Source of the DNA: Pedobacter frigiditerrae | GTDB lineage: Bacteria > Bacteroidota > Bacteroidia > Sphingobacteriales > Sphingobacteriaceae | Assembly: GCF_032678705.1 (NCBI RefSeq) | Contig: NZ_JAVTSS010000002.1 | Location: forward strand, 1,860,001-1,924,000 | Direction of reading: 5' to 3' | Length of the DNA stretch: 64,000 bases | In this document: in pieces, positions 34,091-42,860 of the stretch | How positions within the stretch are numbered: the stretch's first letter is position 1 | Layout of the letters: every line of letters begins with the position of its first letter | The notes under the pieces: generated by a model | What the model was told of the DNA's origin: nothing | What the model saw: the letters and a program-made list of their open reading frames with translations, nothing else | Databases searched by the model: none | Made by a program: the position numbers and the translations under genes

Positions 34091-34127
34091 AATGCATAGT
34101 TATTAATTTAGCTATGCATTTTTTATT
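34091..34127 (+). terminator. fabG terminator
   Basis: AATGCATAG/CTATGCATT stem with a 12-nt loop and a T run. Confidence 0.7.
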
Positions 34128-34130
34128 AAT

Positions 34131-34158
34131 CTATCGGTCGGTGTCTCACCGACCGAAA
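34131..34158. repeat. CTATCGG...CCGAAA hairpin copy, perfect stem
   Basis: CGGTCGGTG, loop TCT, CACCGACCG: 9 paired bases with no mismatch; other copies at 30246, 34482 and 34532. Confidence 0.75.
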
Positions 34159-34198
34159 CTTAATGGGAATGCTATATTAATTTCATTAACTGAATTTA

Positions 34199-34480
34199 AT
34201 GACGACAAAGAAAATAATTCTTATAAGCTGTGGGATTTTTATATCAGTTCTATTAATTACTTCTGAATTTTCTGCTTCTGCTGATGGTAATAACCTTATC
34301 GGTTTTCCATTCACTTTTTATGCATATCTAGGTGGAAAGAGATTTCCAGAACCTGAAACTAGACATAGCTTTAACTTAATTGCGCTATTACTGGATATAT
34401 TAATTGTTTTTGCAATTCCTTTTTTTGCTCTCTCTTTATATCAACGAAAAATAAAAGATAGAAAGGAAAAAATGAATTAG
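34199..34480 (+). CDS. Small membrane protein, unknown
   Basis: 93 residues with two hydrophobic segments (IILISCGIFISVLLITS and LLDILIVFAIPFFALSLY) around a loop with GFPFTFYAYLGGK, and a Lys-rich end (KIKDRKEKMN). The GFPFxFY motif looks like something seen in other Bacteroidota small proteins, but I cannot name the family. It is flanked by hairpin repeats on both sides and is probably transcribed on its own. Confidence 0.6.
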   Translation: MTTKKIILISCGIFISVLLITSEFSASADGNNLIGFPFTFYAYLGGKRFPEPETRHSFNLIALLLDILIVFAIPFFALSLYQRKIKDRKEKMN

Positions 34481-34481
34481 C

Positions 34482-34561
34482 CCTATCGGTTGGTGTCTCA
34501 TCAACCGAAATTCAGTAATTTTTAGCAATGGTTTCGGCAGGTGGAGACACCAGCCGATAGG
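34482..34561. repeat. Two CTATCGG-family hairpins in inverted orientation
   Basis: 34482-34510 and 34532-34561 are inverse copies, separated by 21 bases. Together they form an 80-bp inverted repeat that can fold either as two small hairpins or as one large one. It lies between convergent genes. Confidence 0.75.
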
Positions 34562-34616
34562 ACGAAAGCTGTAGGCTTAGAACGTTACAACCTTTCAACA
34601 TTCCAACAACCTCAAC

Positions 34617-35354
34617 CTACTTCACTACATAACTCCCTTTTACCTGCGTAACTTTCGCTAGTTGTTTATCCTTCTCAAAAGCTAGATAACCTTTTTGTAA
34701 AGTTTGCCAAAAGGCAACTTGCAGCGGATATTGAGCACCGTATTTCTTCATATTAGCGTCAGTCATTTTAAAAGGATAAATGCTAACGGGAATATCTCCT
34801 TGTCCAGCATTTCTAGCTTCAACTGCCAATACATAAACCTCTTTGATTTTTTCATCAGTTAAAGGAATGCAGCCTATCGTTACACAATTCCCGTGAATGT
34901 AAATATCGCCCCCAGTTTTATTCCCTTTTCCAGTTCTCGCCACATCAACTTTGTTTGGGTAATCTAAGCCCAATGATAAGTGAAAATTACTCATCGGATT
35001 AAATACATTGATTTTGTAAAAACCCTCTGGTGTTTGCCCATCGCCTTCAATTACCTTCGGACCAATTGTACCAGAATGTGCACAGAAATCATAAGTCTTA
35101 AATAATTTGTATTGAGATTGATTAGCTGTTTTTAACCAAATTTCTAATTTTCCTTCAGTTTTATAAGCGGCCATATAAATTTCAAAAGGGCCATTATAAC
35201 CTGCACTTTGTAAGTTTTTTTGTAGAGACGACCACTTATCAGCATAGGCATTTCTAACTCTTTCAAACTTTAACTGTGCAGTTTTAAAATTATTTTGAGC
35301 CAATGCAGGAGTAGTCATTATTAAAAGTAATATTATTTTGAATAGCTTAATCAT
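34617..35354 (-). CDS. Exported L,D-transpeptidase (YkuD domain)
   Basis: 245 residues, signal peptide ending TTPALAQ. KTYDFCAHSGTIGPKVIEGD, PEGFYKI and DIYIHGNCVTIGCIPLTDE match the YkuD fold, with His and the nucleophilic Cys in HGxxxTxGC. It forms 3-3 peptidoglycan cross-links or attaches proteins to the wall. It resembles the ErfK/YafK-like Bacteroidota enzymes. No SPOR or LysM domain is present. Confidence 0.88.
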   Translation of the reverse strand: MIKLFKIILLLIMTTPALAQNNFKTAQLKFERVRNAYADKWSSLQKNLQSAGYNGPFEIYMAAYKTEGKLEIWLKTANQSQYKLFKTYDFCAHSGTIGPKVIEGDGQTPEGFYKINVFNPMSNFHLSLGLDYPNKVDVARTGKGNKTGGDIYIHGNCVTIGCIPLTDEKIKEVYVLAVEARNAGQGDIPVSIYPFKMTDANMKKYGAQYPLQVAFWQTLQKGYLAFEKDKQLAKVTQVKGSYVVK

Positions 35355-35508
35355 GTTGTTTTTGGATTTGTAGATGAATTTCGACTAACAAATTACTTAA
35401 ATCTCCATTTCCTTTTAAATACTAAGAAATAAGTAATTTTTAATTCAATAATCCACAAACAAATTACGATGATTTTTTTAGAAAATTAGCATCTTTACGT
35501 TTAAGCTT

Positions 35509-37593
35509 ATGAGTAATTTTTTCACAGCAAACTCCATTTTAACTTTTTTAGCCTGCCTGCTGCTAGGTGGATTATATGCTTGGGTTTTATATGGTACAAA
35601 TAAAAGCTTAAATCAGAATTTAAAATATGGATTAGCTGCCCTCAGAATTTTAGTAGTAACTACAATTACTTGGTTACTGTTTGCTCCTTTGGTTAAGCGA
35701 ATTTCTTATACCCCTGAAAAGCCAATCATTGTTGTAGCACATGATAATTCTATTTCAGTCGCAGCGGTTGAGCCAGTGGGTTTTAATGAGGCGAAATATC
35801 AGGAAGATTTACAAAAACTAACAGAACAACTTTCTAGTAAATATGAAGTAAAAACATACAGTTTTAGCGATAGCGTGAAAGCTGGATTAGATTTTACTGG
35901 AAAGGGAAAGTTAAGTAATGCATCTGGCTTGATTAATCAATTAAATGATGAACTGCTCAATAGAAATGTGGGTGCGGTAATCATTGCCAGCGATGGTATT
36001 TTTAATCGTGGAGGTAATCCCTTGTACGAACTTAATAAAATAAAAGCGCCTATTTATACCATTGCCATGGGCGATACCATTGCAAAACGTGATGTATTGA
36101 TTGCCAATGTAAACTACAATAACTTGGTTTATTTGGATAACGAGTTTACACTAGATATTCAAGTTCAAGCTTACGAAAGCAAAGGAGAGACCGCACAATT
36201 GTCGGTTTCAGAAAATGGTGTCAAGGTTAAACAACAAAGTGTTGGCATTAACTCCAATAGCTTTGTACAGGATTTGCAAGTAAAACTGAAAGCTAACAAA
36301 ATCGGTGTGCAGAAGTATACAGTTAGTGTTTCTTCAGTTAAGAATGAAATTACCACGAAAAATAACAGTCAGACAATTTTTGTAGAAGTAATTGATGCTC
36401 GTCAAATGGTCTTATTAGCTGCTGCAGCTCCACATCCGGATATTGCAACACTAAAACAAGCTATTGAACTTAATAAACATTACGAAGTTACTGTTGCATT
36501 GGCAGATGAGTTAAATGCCATCGACCCAAATAAATATAGTTTAGCCATTCTTTATCAATTACCTGGCAATACAAATGTTGCAGCTAGCTTAATTGGTAAG
36601 TTGCAAGAAGCCAAAATTTCCCTTTGGTATATTTTAGGTGCTCAAAGTAATGTAGGTGCCTTTAATCAAGTGCAAAAATCATTAAGCTTTAGTAGGGCAA
36701 ATGGTGCTATTCAAGAAGTTTTCCCATATCCAGACCCTAATTTTACAGCCTTTAATTTAGATGCAGCAGCTCTAAAACAATTGAATGATTACGACCCATT
36801 GCAGTTGCCCTTTGCTAATTTAGGCATCAACGGAAACTATACGGCAGCTTTAAATCAGAGGATAGGAAAGATTAACACACAAACACCTTTGCTGTTTTTT
36901 ACTGAAAGTAATGGTCAAAAACTAGGATTTTTAATAGGGGAAGGAATTTGGAAGTGGAAACTAGAAGAAGCCAAGAATGAGCAAAGCTTCCCACTGGTTA
37001 ATGAACTCATTTCTAAAACTATCCAGTATCTTTCTGTTAAGGATGATAAAAGGAAGTTTAAGGTTTACGGTAGCAAGAATACTTACGAAGAAAATGAAAA
37101 TGTAGTATTGAATGCCACTTTGTATAACGATGCTTATGAAGCTGTAAATACGCCAGATGTAAATGTTCAGATTAAAAATGGTGATGGTAAAGTCTTTAAT
37201 TATACCTTTTCGAAATTTGGTGTGGCTTATCGGTTAGACGCCGGAACATTACCACAAGGGAATTATACATACATCGCTAGTACGAGTTTAGGAGACAAGA
37301 AATATACTGCTTCTGGAGCATTTTATGTAAATGCATTAATTGCAGAGTACCAACAGACAACAGCTAATCACCAGTTATTATATACAATGGCACAACAAAG
37401 TGGTGGTAGAATGGTTATGCCTGCTAATTTGTTAAGCATAGCTGATTTATTGGAGAAAAGCGGACAAGTAAAAACCATAAGTTACGAAGACAGGAAATAT
37501 GAAGAATTGATTAGCTTGAAATGGTTATTCGCTTTAATCATCATATTTTTAACTGCTGAATGGTTTTTTAGAAAACACAATGGCGAAGTATAA
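35509..37593 (+). CDS. Membrane protein with von Willebrand A-like domain
   Basis: 694 residues. Two N-terminal membrane segments (FLACLLLGGLYAWVLYG and ALRILVVTTITWLLFAPL) are followed by a VWA-like domain with a MIDAS-type DNSIS near residue 82 and IIASDGIFNRGGN. The rest is an extended beta region, with a C-terminal anchor LKWLFALIIIFLTAEWFF. The topology recalls BatA/BatB-like Bacteroidota proteins, but no Bat operon is present. The stop codon overlaps the start of the next gene (TAATG), so the two are translationally coupled. Confidence 0.75.
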   Translation: MSNFFTANSILTFLACLLLGGLYAWVLYGTNKSLNQNLKYGLAALRILVVTTITWLLFAPLVKRISYTPEKPIIVVAHDNSISVAAVEPVGFNEAKYQEDLQKLTEQLSSKYEVKTYSFSDSVKAGLDFTGKGKLSNASGLINQLNDELLNRNVGAVIIASDGIFNRGGNPLYELNKIKAPIYTIAMGDTIAKRDVLIANVNYNNLVYLDNEFTLDIQVQAYESKGETAQLSVSENGVKVKQQSVGINSNSFVQDLQVKLKANKIGVQKYTVSVSSVKNEITTKNNSQTIFVEVIDARQMVLLAAAAPHPDIATLKQAIELNKHYEVTVALADELNAIDPNKYSLAILYQLPGNTNVAASLIGKLQEAKISLWYILGAQSNVGAFNQVQKSLSFSRANGAIQEVFPYPDPNFTAFNLDAAALKQLNDYDPLQLPFANLGINGNYTAALNQRIGKINTQTPLLFFTESNGQKLGFLIGEGIWKWKLEEAKNEQSFPLVNELISKTIQYLSVKDDKRKFKVYGSKNTYEENENVVLNATLYNDAYEAVNTPDVNVQIKNGDGKVFNYTFSKFGVAYRLDAGTLPQGNYTYIASTSLGDKKYTASGAFYVNALIAEYQQTTANHQLLYTMAQQSGGRMVMPANLLSIADLLEKSGQVKTISYEDRKYEELISLKWLFALIIIFLTAEWFFRKHNGEV

Positions 37594-38207
37594 TGGAAAT
37601 AACTACCACATACGCAATTGAGATATTAGGAACGATTTCCTTTGCCATCTCTGGTACTTTTGCCGCCATGCAGAAACGATTAGACCCATTTGGGGTATTG
37701 ATTATCGCTTTTGTAACTTCTATTGGTGGTGGAACGGTGAGAGATTTGCTACTTGGAGATACGCCGGTAGCTTGGATGCGTGATGTAAATTATTGTTTGC
37801 TGATTTTAGTAACGTCCTTACTTACCATCTTCTTTAAAAGTCAGATTAAAAAATTTAAAATCACTTTGTTCCTCTTTGATTCTCTTGGACTTGGTCTATT
37901 CACCTTGGTAGGCGTGCAAAAAGGAATTGTATTTGGATTAGACCCTGGTATTTGTGTTGCACTAGGTACCATTACAGGATGTTTTGGTGGAGTAATTAGA
38001 GATACACTTTTAAATACCATTCCACTTATTTTTAGGAAAGAGATTTATGCTACTGCCTGTATTTTAGGAGGAATATTATATTTCGCCCTGCTTTATTTTA
38101 ACCTAAAAGCCGATGTTGCCAAGATTATTGTTATTGCCTTTATCTTTACCCTAAGAATTATAGTTGTACGCTATAAATTGGCATTGCCTAAATTTGGATA
38201 CGGATAA
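37593..38207 (+). CDS. Trimeric intracellular cation channel (TRIC/UPF0126) protein
   Basis: 204 residues with seven hydrophobic segments in two similar halves, GTISFAISGTFAAMQKRLD with SIGGGTVRDLLLG in the first and LGTITGCFGGVIRDTLLN in the second. The GGGxxRDxLL and GGVxRDxLL motifs define the TRIC/UPF0126 family (YadS/YicG), K+-permeable channels, or in some reports glycine-related transporters. Its start overlaps the VWA gene's stop. Confidence 0.9.
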   Translation: MEITTTYAIEILGTISFAISGTFAAMQKRLDPFGVLIIAFVTSIGGGTVRDLLLGDTPVAWMRDVNYCLLILVTSLLTIFFKSQIKKFKITLFLFDSLGLGLFTLVGVQKGIVFGLDPGICVALGTITGCFGGVIRDTLLNTIPLIFRKEIYATACILGGILYFALLYFNLKADVAKIIVIAFIFTLRIIVVRYKLALPKFGYG

Positions 38208-38288
38208 AAATGGAAGATGTAAAAGGAGAAATGTAAGATGGAATTGAATATTTCAAGGAATTATACTAATGAAACATCATCTTGTAAA

Positions 38289-38798
38289 TCAATTAATCCT
38301 AGAATCCTGATAAAGATATTCTTGTAGTTTGCCTTTTAGATTAGCGTCATTCAATTGCCAAAGTTCTTTAGACCACCTTGTTTTATTTTCTTGTTTATTT
38401 AAGTAAGGAAGTACGATTCCCATTGTCCCTAAAATCAATGTTTTTTGATCTTTAACGCTTGGGTTATCAAGGGTGAATTTTGTTAATCCGGCCATGTACA
38501 TTAGCATTAAATCAGAATCGGTGTTAAAGAAGTTGGTTTCTTTTTCTTCTAAATAGAAAGTATAGTCAGGTGTGCCATTCATCCATTTAAGCAAAAACTG
38601 TCCTGCTTCTGTTCGCGATTTGTTTTTTTTGTCTATAGGTGTGTGAAATAAATAATCAGTAACCTTAAAAACCAAAGTTTCAGTTCCCTTAAACTGTGAT
38701 CTTTTGCTTAATTTGATATTTTTTAGATTAGGAAGCTCTTGAGAAAAGGAATTACAGATGTTTAGAGAAAACAAGAAAAGTAAAATTACTTTTTTCAT
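38289..38798 (-). CDS. Exported hypothetical protein
   Basis: About 169 residues starting MKKVILLFLFSLNICNSFSQ, a signal peptide ending in SFSQ. The rest (TLVFKVTDYLFHTPIDKKNK, FLLKWMNGTPDYTFYLEE, LMLMYMAGLTKFTLDN) is helical and soluble. I do not recognise the family; similar Bacteroidota exported proteins carry FLxWMxGTPDYTF. An ATG 18 codons upstream exists but would disrupt the signal peptide. It lies downstream of divIC on the same strand. Confidence 0.7.
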   Translation of the reverse strand: MKKVILLFLFSLNICNSFSQELPNLKNIKLSKRSQFKGTETLVFKVTDYLFHTPIDKKNKSRTEAGQFLLKWMNGTPDYTFYLEEKETNFFNTDSDLMLMYMAGLTKFTLDNPSVKDQKTLILGTMGIVLPYLNKQENKTRWSKELWQLNDANLKGKLQEYLYQDSRIN

Positions 38799-38880
38799 AT
38801 ATGTTATATCAATTAGTATTCCTTTTAAAGCGAATATAGTGCTTTGGAACAAAATTTTAACAATAAATAAGGCAAAAGGT

Positions 38881-39183
38881 TTAATTTTTTACGGTGTCGC
38901 TCTTTACAATAACAAAAACATCCTCATTGTCCTTTTTCATAAAGTATTTTTCACGAGCAAACTTTTCAACAGTATTTAGGTTGCTATCAAGTTCTGCTAA
39001 ATCTTTCTTTACGTCGGCGGTTTCTTTAGTGTAGAAGTCTTTTTCTTGTTGTAGCTTGTTTACTGCTGTGCGATATTCATACTGAGAAAGCATATCATTC
39101 TTGTCAAAAAACAGCATCCATACCGCAAAAGCAACAATGGCTAAGAAATATTTATTGCGTAAAAGTTCTAATAGCTTTTTCAT
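38881..39183 (-). CDS. DivIC/FtsB-like septum formation initiator
   Basis: 100 residues. One membrane helix (YFLAIVAFAVWMLFF) is followed by a coiled coil (LQQEKDFYTKETADVKKDL) and VEKFAREKYFMKKDNEDVFV, the signature end of the DivIC/FtsB family that forms a divisome complex with FtsL and FtsQ. It is downstream of eno, a conserved order in Bacteroidota, though a terminator lies between them. Confidence 0.9.
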   Translation of the reverse strand: MKKLLELLRNKYFLAIVAFAVWMLFFDKNDMLSQYEYRTAVNKLQQEKDFYTKETADVKKDLAELDSNLNTVEKFAREKYFMKKDNEDVFVIVKSDTVKN

Positions 39184-39262
39184 GACTTTTTAGATATGAG
39201 ATATGAGATGTTCGATTTGAGATAAAAACTCACATCTTCTAAGCAAATATAGTATTAAATAA

Positions 39263-39295
39263 AAACATCCGAAGATTTAAAATCTTCGGATGTTT
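39263..39295 (-). terminator. eno terminator
   Basis: Perfect 15-bp stem AAACATCCGAAGATT and its complement with a TAA loop; a T run follows on the minus strand. Confidence 0.75.
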
Positions 39296-39351
39296 CACAA
39301 ATAAGTTTTTCAACTTATTAACATCTCATTCCCCTTTAGGGGATTTAGGGG

Positions 39352-40647
39352 TTATTTTTTTGCGTATTTAAAGTTCTTACCAATAAAACGTGCAGAATCA
39401 CCTAATTCTTCTTCTATACGTAGTAATTGGTTGTATTTTGCAATCCTATCTGAACGTGAAGCAGAACCTGTTTTAATCTGGCCACAGTTTAAAGCAACAG
39501 CTAAATCTGCGATCGTAGTGTCTTCAGTTTCACCACTTCTATGACTCATTACAGAGGTATAGCCACTGTTTTGAGCTAAACTAACTGCATTAATGGTTTC
39601 TGTTAAAGAACCAATTTGGTTAACTTTTACTAATATTGAATTTGCAGTATCTGTGTCAATACCTGTTTGTAAACGTTTAACGTTAGTTACAAATAAATCA
39701 TCACCAACTAACTGAACTCTATCTCCAATTTTCTCGGTTAATAATTTCCAGCCCGCCCAATCATTCTCATCCATGCCATCTTCAATAGAGATAATTGGAT
39801 ATTTTGCAGAAAGTTCAGCTAAATATTCTACTTGTTCAGCACTTGAGCGAATTGCTCCAGTAGGACCTTCGAATTTAGAATAATCATATTTTCCATCTTT
39901 ATAAAACTCAGATGATGCGCAATCTAATGCTAAACAGATATCAACTCCTGGTTTGTAACCAGCTTTTTCAATCGCTTTTAATACAGTTTCAACAGCATCT
40001 TCAGTTCCATCAAAAGTTGGAGCGAAACCACCCTCATCACCAACAGCAGTTGATAAACCCCTGTCGTGTAAGATCGCTTTTAAGTTATGGAAAACTTCTG
40101 TACCCCAACGTAATGCTTCAGAGAAAGAAGGAGCACCAACTGGCATGATCATGAACTCTTGGAAAGCAATAGGAGCGTCAGAGTGAGAGCCACCATTGAT
40201 GATATTCATCATTGGAATTGGTAAAGTGTTTGCGTTTACACCACCGATGTAGCGGTATAAAGGTTGTCTGCTTTCTGCTGCTGCTGCTTTTGCTACTGCT
40301 AAAGAAACACCTAGTATAGCGTTTGCACCTAAGTTTCCTTTGTTTTCAGTGCCATCCAAGTCAATCATTAACTTGTCTATTAAATTCTGTTCAAAAACAT
40401 CAACACCTTGTAAAGCCTGAGCAATTTTAGTGTTTACATTTTCAACCGCCTTTAAAACACCTTTACCCATATAGGTTTTTTTGTCGCCATCACGCAATTC
40501 AACTGCCTCATGTTGACCAGTACTTGCACCTGATGGAACAGCTGCACGGCCCATTTGGCCATTTTCTGTAACTACTTCAACTTCTATTGTTGGATTACCT
40601 CTAGAATCAAGGATTTGTCTTGCGTGGACATCAATTATTAAACTCAT
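39352..40647 (-). CDS. eno: Enolase
   Basis: Converts 2-phosphoglycerate to phosphoenolpyruvate in glycolysis. DSRGNPTIEVEVVTENG at the N-terminus, SGASTGQHEA (mobile loop), GDEGGFAP, SIEDGMDENDWAGW, SILVKVNQIGSLTET (enolase signature with the catalytic Lys) and VMSHRSGETEDTTIADLAVA are all present. 431 aa is the standard length. Its -7 element is seen at 40711-40718. divIC follows. Confidence 0.97.
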   Translation of the reverse strand: MSLIIDVHARQILDSRGNPTIEVEVVTENGQMGRAAVPSGASTGQHEAVELRDGDKKTYMGKGVLKAVENVNTKIAQALQGVDVFEQNLIDKLMIDLDGTENKGNLGANAILGVSLAVAKAAAAESRQPLYRYIGGVNANTLPIPMMNIINGGSHSDAPIAFQEFMIMPVGAPSFSEALRWGTEVFHNLKAILHDRGLSTAVGDEGGFAPTFDGTEDAVETVLKAIEKAGYKPGVDICLALDCASSEFYKDGKYDYSKFEGPTGAIRSSAEQVEYLAELSAKYPIISIEDGMDENDWAGWKLLTEKIGDRVQLVGDDLFVTNVKRLQTGIDTDTANSILVKVNQIGSLTETINAVSLAQNSGYTSVMSHRSGETEDTTIADLAVALNCGQIKTGSASRSDRIAKYNQLLRIEEELGDSARFIGKNFKYAKK

Positions 40648-40710
40648 TTTATTTTGGTTTTGATTAAAAATTGCCCTTAGTGTAAAAAGTACAATTAGCT
40701 AGGGCGTACC

Positions 40711-40718
40711 CAAAGTTA
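40711..40718 (-). promoter_or_regulatory. eno -7 promoter element
   Basis: TAACTTTG on the minus strand, a full match, 64 bp before the ATG. Confidence 0.6.
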
Positions 40719-40803
40719 AAATAATTTTTAAATTATAAGTTATAGATAGTTCTATTTTTTTAAAAAGTAGCTTCTTAATAGAAGTAGGCCAATGAGTTGC
40801 ATA

Positions 40804-40830
40804 AAAAAAGCCCCAATATTGGAGCTTTTT
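40804..40830 (-). terminator. Terminator after the VOC gene
   Basis: AAAAAGCCCCAATATTGGAG followed by CTTTTT: a stem of about 10 bp plus T run, between the VOC gene and eno. Confidence 0.65.
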
Positions 40831-40856
40831 AAATTTAAAATATGGTGGCCAGCTTT

Positions 40857-41297
40857 TTATTTTTGACTGTTTTCATCATGGTTAATCATCCAGTTAATGC
40901 CAAACTTATCGGTAAACATTCCAAAGTACGCTCCCCAAAATGTTTTGTTCATTGGCATGGTAACCGTACCTCCGGCAGACAGACCTTCAAATAGTTTATC
41001 AGCTTCAGCTATGCTATCAGTATTAATAGAAATGGAGAAATTATTTCCAACAATTGTTGTCTGGCCAAATGCCTCAGAACTATCACTACCCATTAATATG
41101 GTTTCAGCACTTATAGGCAAAGAGACATGCATGATTTTTTCACCATCTTCTTCCGATACGGGGTCACAGCCTTCTGAAGGTGGCATATCTTTAAATTTCC
41201 CTATGTAAGGGAATTCACCGCCAAAAACTGATTTGTAAAAAGTAAATGCTGCTTCGCAATTACCATTAAAAGTTAAGTAAGGATTAATAGTTGCCAT
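40857..41297 (-). CDS. VOC-family protein (PhnB/glyoxalase-like)
   Basis: 146 residues from MATINPYLTFNGNCEAAFTF. AFTFYKSVFGGEF, HVSLPISAETILMGSDS and MNKTFWGAYFGMFTDKFGIN are typical of the PhnB-like (DUF1338-free) VOC group with two beta-alpha-beta-beta-beta halves. It may bind a divalent metal; the usual metal ligands are only partly clear. An upstream ATG is less likely because it overlaps the aquaporin gene. aqpZ is 28 bp upstream on the same strand. Confidence 0.85.
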   Translation of the reverse strand: MATINPYLTFNGNCEAAFTFYKSVFGGEFPYIGKFKDMPPSEGCDPVSEEDGEKIMHVSLPISAETILMGSDSSEAFGQTTIVGNNFSISINTDSIAEADKLFEGLSAGGTVTMPMNKTFWGAYFGMFTDKFGINWMINHDENSQK

Positions 41298-41325
41298 ATA
41301 TGTTTGTTTTGTTTGATTTTTAAAT

Positions 41326-42009
41326 TTAGTCTTTAATTGCAAAAAAACATTTATAAACTATTCCTGCTAAAATAGCACCTACAATTGGAGCTAACCAAAA
41401 TAACCATAATTGGTTTATTGCTTCTCCACCAACAAAAATAGCTTGACTAGTACTTCTTGCTGGGTTAACTGAAGTGTTGGTTACAGGAATACTGATTAAG
41501 TGAATTAAAGTTAAACATAATCCAATTGCTAAACCTGCAAACCCTTTTGGTGCACGTTCATCGGTGGATCCTAAAATTACAATTAAGAATATAAAAGTTA
41601 AAACTATTTCTGTTATTAAAGCCGCTAACATGCTGTAATGACCTGGAGAGTTTTTACCAAAACCATTTGTGGCAAAACTTCCTATGTCGCTTCCGTTTCC
41701 TCTGCTAATCACATATAAAATTGCAGCTCCAGCAATGCCTCCCAATACTTGAGCTATAATGTAAGGTAATAGATTTTTTGTTTCTAAACGTCCAGCAACC
41801 CAAGCACCCACCGAAACCGCAGGATTTAAATGTGCGCCAGAAATGTGCCCAAAAGCATAAGACATGGTTACTACCGTTAAACCAAACGCCCATGCAACTC
41901 CAACATAGGCAATGCCATTTCCCGGAAAATTACAAGCTAATATGGCACTACCACATCCGCCAAATACTAACCAGAAAGTTCCAATAAATTCTGCTACTAA
42001 TTTTTTCAT
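41326..42009 (-). CDS. aqpZ: Aquaporin Z
   Basis: A water channel of 227 residues with six helices and two NPA half-helices: GAHLNPAVSVGAW (62-64) and NTSVNPARSTSQ (near 182). A His in LIHLISIP and the Arg after the second NPA fit the narrow selectivity filter of water-specific AqpZ, not glycerol facilitators. The N-terminus MKKLVAEFIGTFWLVFGGCG is typical. Probably in one transcript with the VOC gene downstream. Confidence 0.94.
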   Translation of the reverse strand: MKKLVAEFIGTFWLVFGGCGSAILACNFPGNGIAYVGVAWAFGLTVVTMSYAFGHISGAHLNPAVSVGAWVAGRLETKNLLPYIIAQVLGGIAGAAILYVISRGNGSDIGSFATNGFGKNSPGHYSMLAALITEIVLTFIFLIVILGSTDERAPKGFAGLAIGLCLTLIHLISIPVTNTSVNPARSTSQAIFVGGEAINQLWLFWLAPIVGAILAGIVYKCFFAIKD

Positions 42010-42075
42010 TTTTTATTTAGTTAAGTGTTCAAAAAGTAAGAGTGCTTAACTAAACTCAAATGATTTCGCAAAATG

Positions 42076-42636
42076 CTAGGTGTTCATTTTCTGTTTAGCC
42101 TCTATCCACCAAATGAGTTCGTTTACAAAAGAAGAAGCTCGTTTATTGGTAGCTTCTTCATCATTCGGTTTGCCATTTTCGTCAAATGTTTTTTCTACTG
42201 TAGCAACTGGAAACATTGCAGGAACCGTTAATGCCCCAATTTTCCATAAACTGAATTGTATAGAAGTGATTACTTGTGTGCCGGCAAATGCACCAGCCGA
42301 AACTGTGGCAATTGCAATTGGCTTACGTTTCCATTCTGCATACAATAAATCAATAGCATTTTTCAAACTAGCTGGATATCCACCATTGTACTCAGGAGTT
42401 ACAAGGATAATACCATCACTTTTAGTAACCTCATCTGCAAATGAAAGCATCGCCTCACTTGGGTTTGAAATAAACCTTAAACGTTCCTCGAAAATCGGAA
42501 AATCGTATGCTTTTAGGTCGATGATTTTAACATTAGCCAATTGATTTTCCTCTAAGTAGTTTTTGAAATAAAGTGCAACGCGATGGCTATTTCGCCCATT
42601 TCTTACACTGGCGGATAGGATGGAAATATTTTTCAT
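42076..42636 (-). CDS. NADPH-dependent FMN reductase
   Basis: 186 residues. ISILSASVRNGRNSHRV is the FMN-phosphate loop, VTPEYNGGYPASLKNAIDLL binds the flavin, and IAIATVSAGAFAGTQ follows. It belongs to the SsuE/ArsH-like flavodoxin-fold NAD(P)H:quinone or FMN reductases. The substrate is unknown. It is separate from aqpZ by 66 bp. Confidence 0.9.
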   Translation of the reverse strand: MKNISILSASVRNGRNSHRVALYFKNYLEENQLANVKIIDLKAYDFPIFEERLRFISNPSEAMLSFADEVTKSDGIILVTPEYNGGYPASLKNAIDLLYAEWKRKPIAIATVSAGAFAGTQVITSIQFSLWKIGALTVPAMFPVATVEKTFDENGKPNDEEATNKRASSFVNELIWWIEAKQKMNT

Positions 42637-42796
42637 TCCCGAATCTATTATTTAATTTTCTTAAAAACTATAAAGCTAGATTTTTAAGCAAACAAATCTT
42701 AAAACAGAAATTTTTCCGTCAATCAGATTTAAAACCATATGGGGATTTTATTGCTCGAATAAGGTTGTTTTTATCCCCAAATGTTGTTAAATAAAA

Positions 42797-42829
42797 AAGG
42801 ATGATAGGCTTTATAATCCTATCATCCTT
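42797..42829 (-). terminator. Terminator/palindrome after the ABC-2 permease gene
   Basis: AAGGATGATAGG/CCTATCATCCTT, 12 bp, loop of 9. It continues into the AATCCTAATCAAGACAA phrase (42838-42856) that recurs at 44927-44945 and 45034-45118. Confidence 0.65.
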
Positions 42830-42860
42830 AAATCTTAAAAATCCTAATCAAGACAATAGC

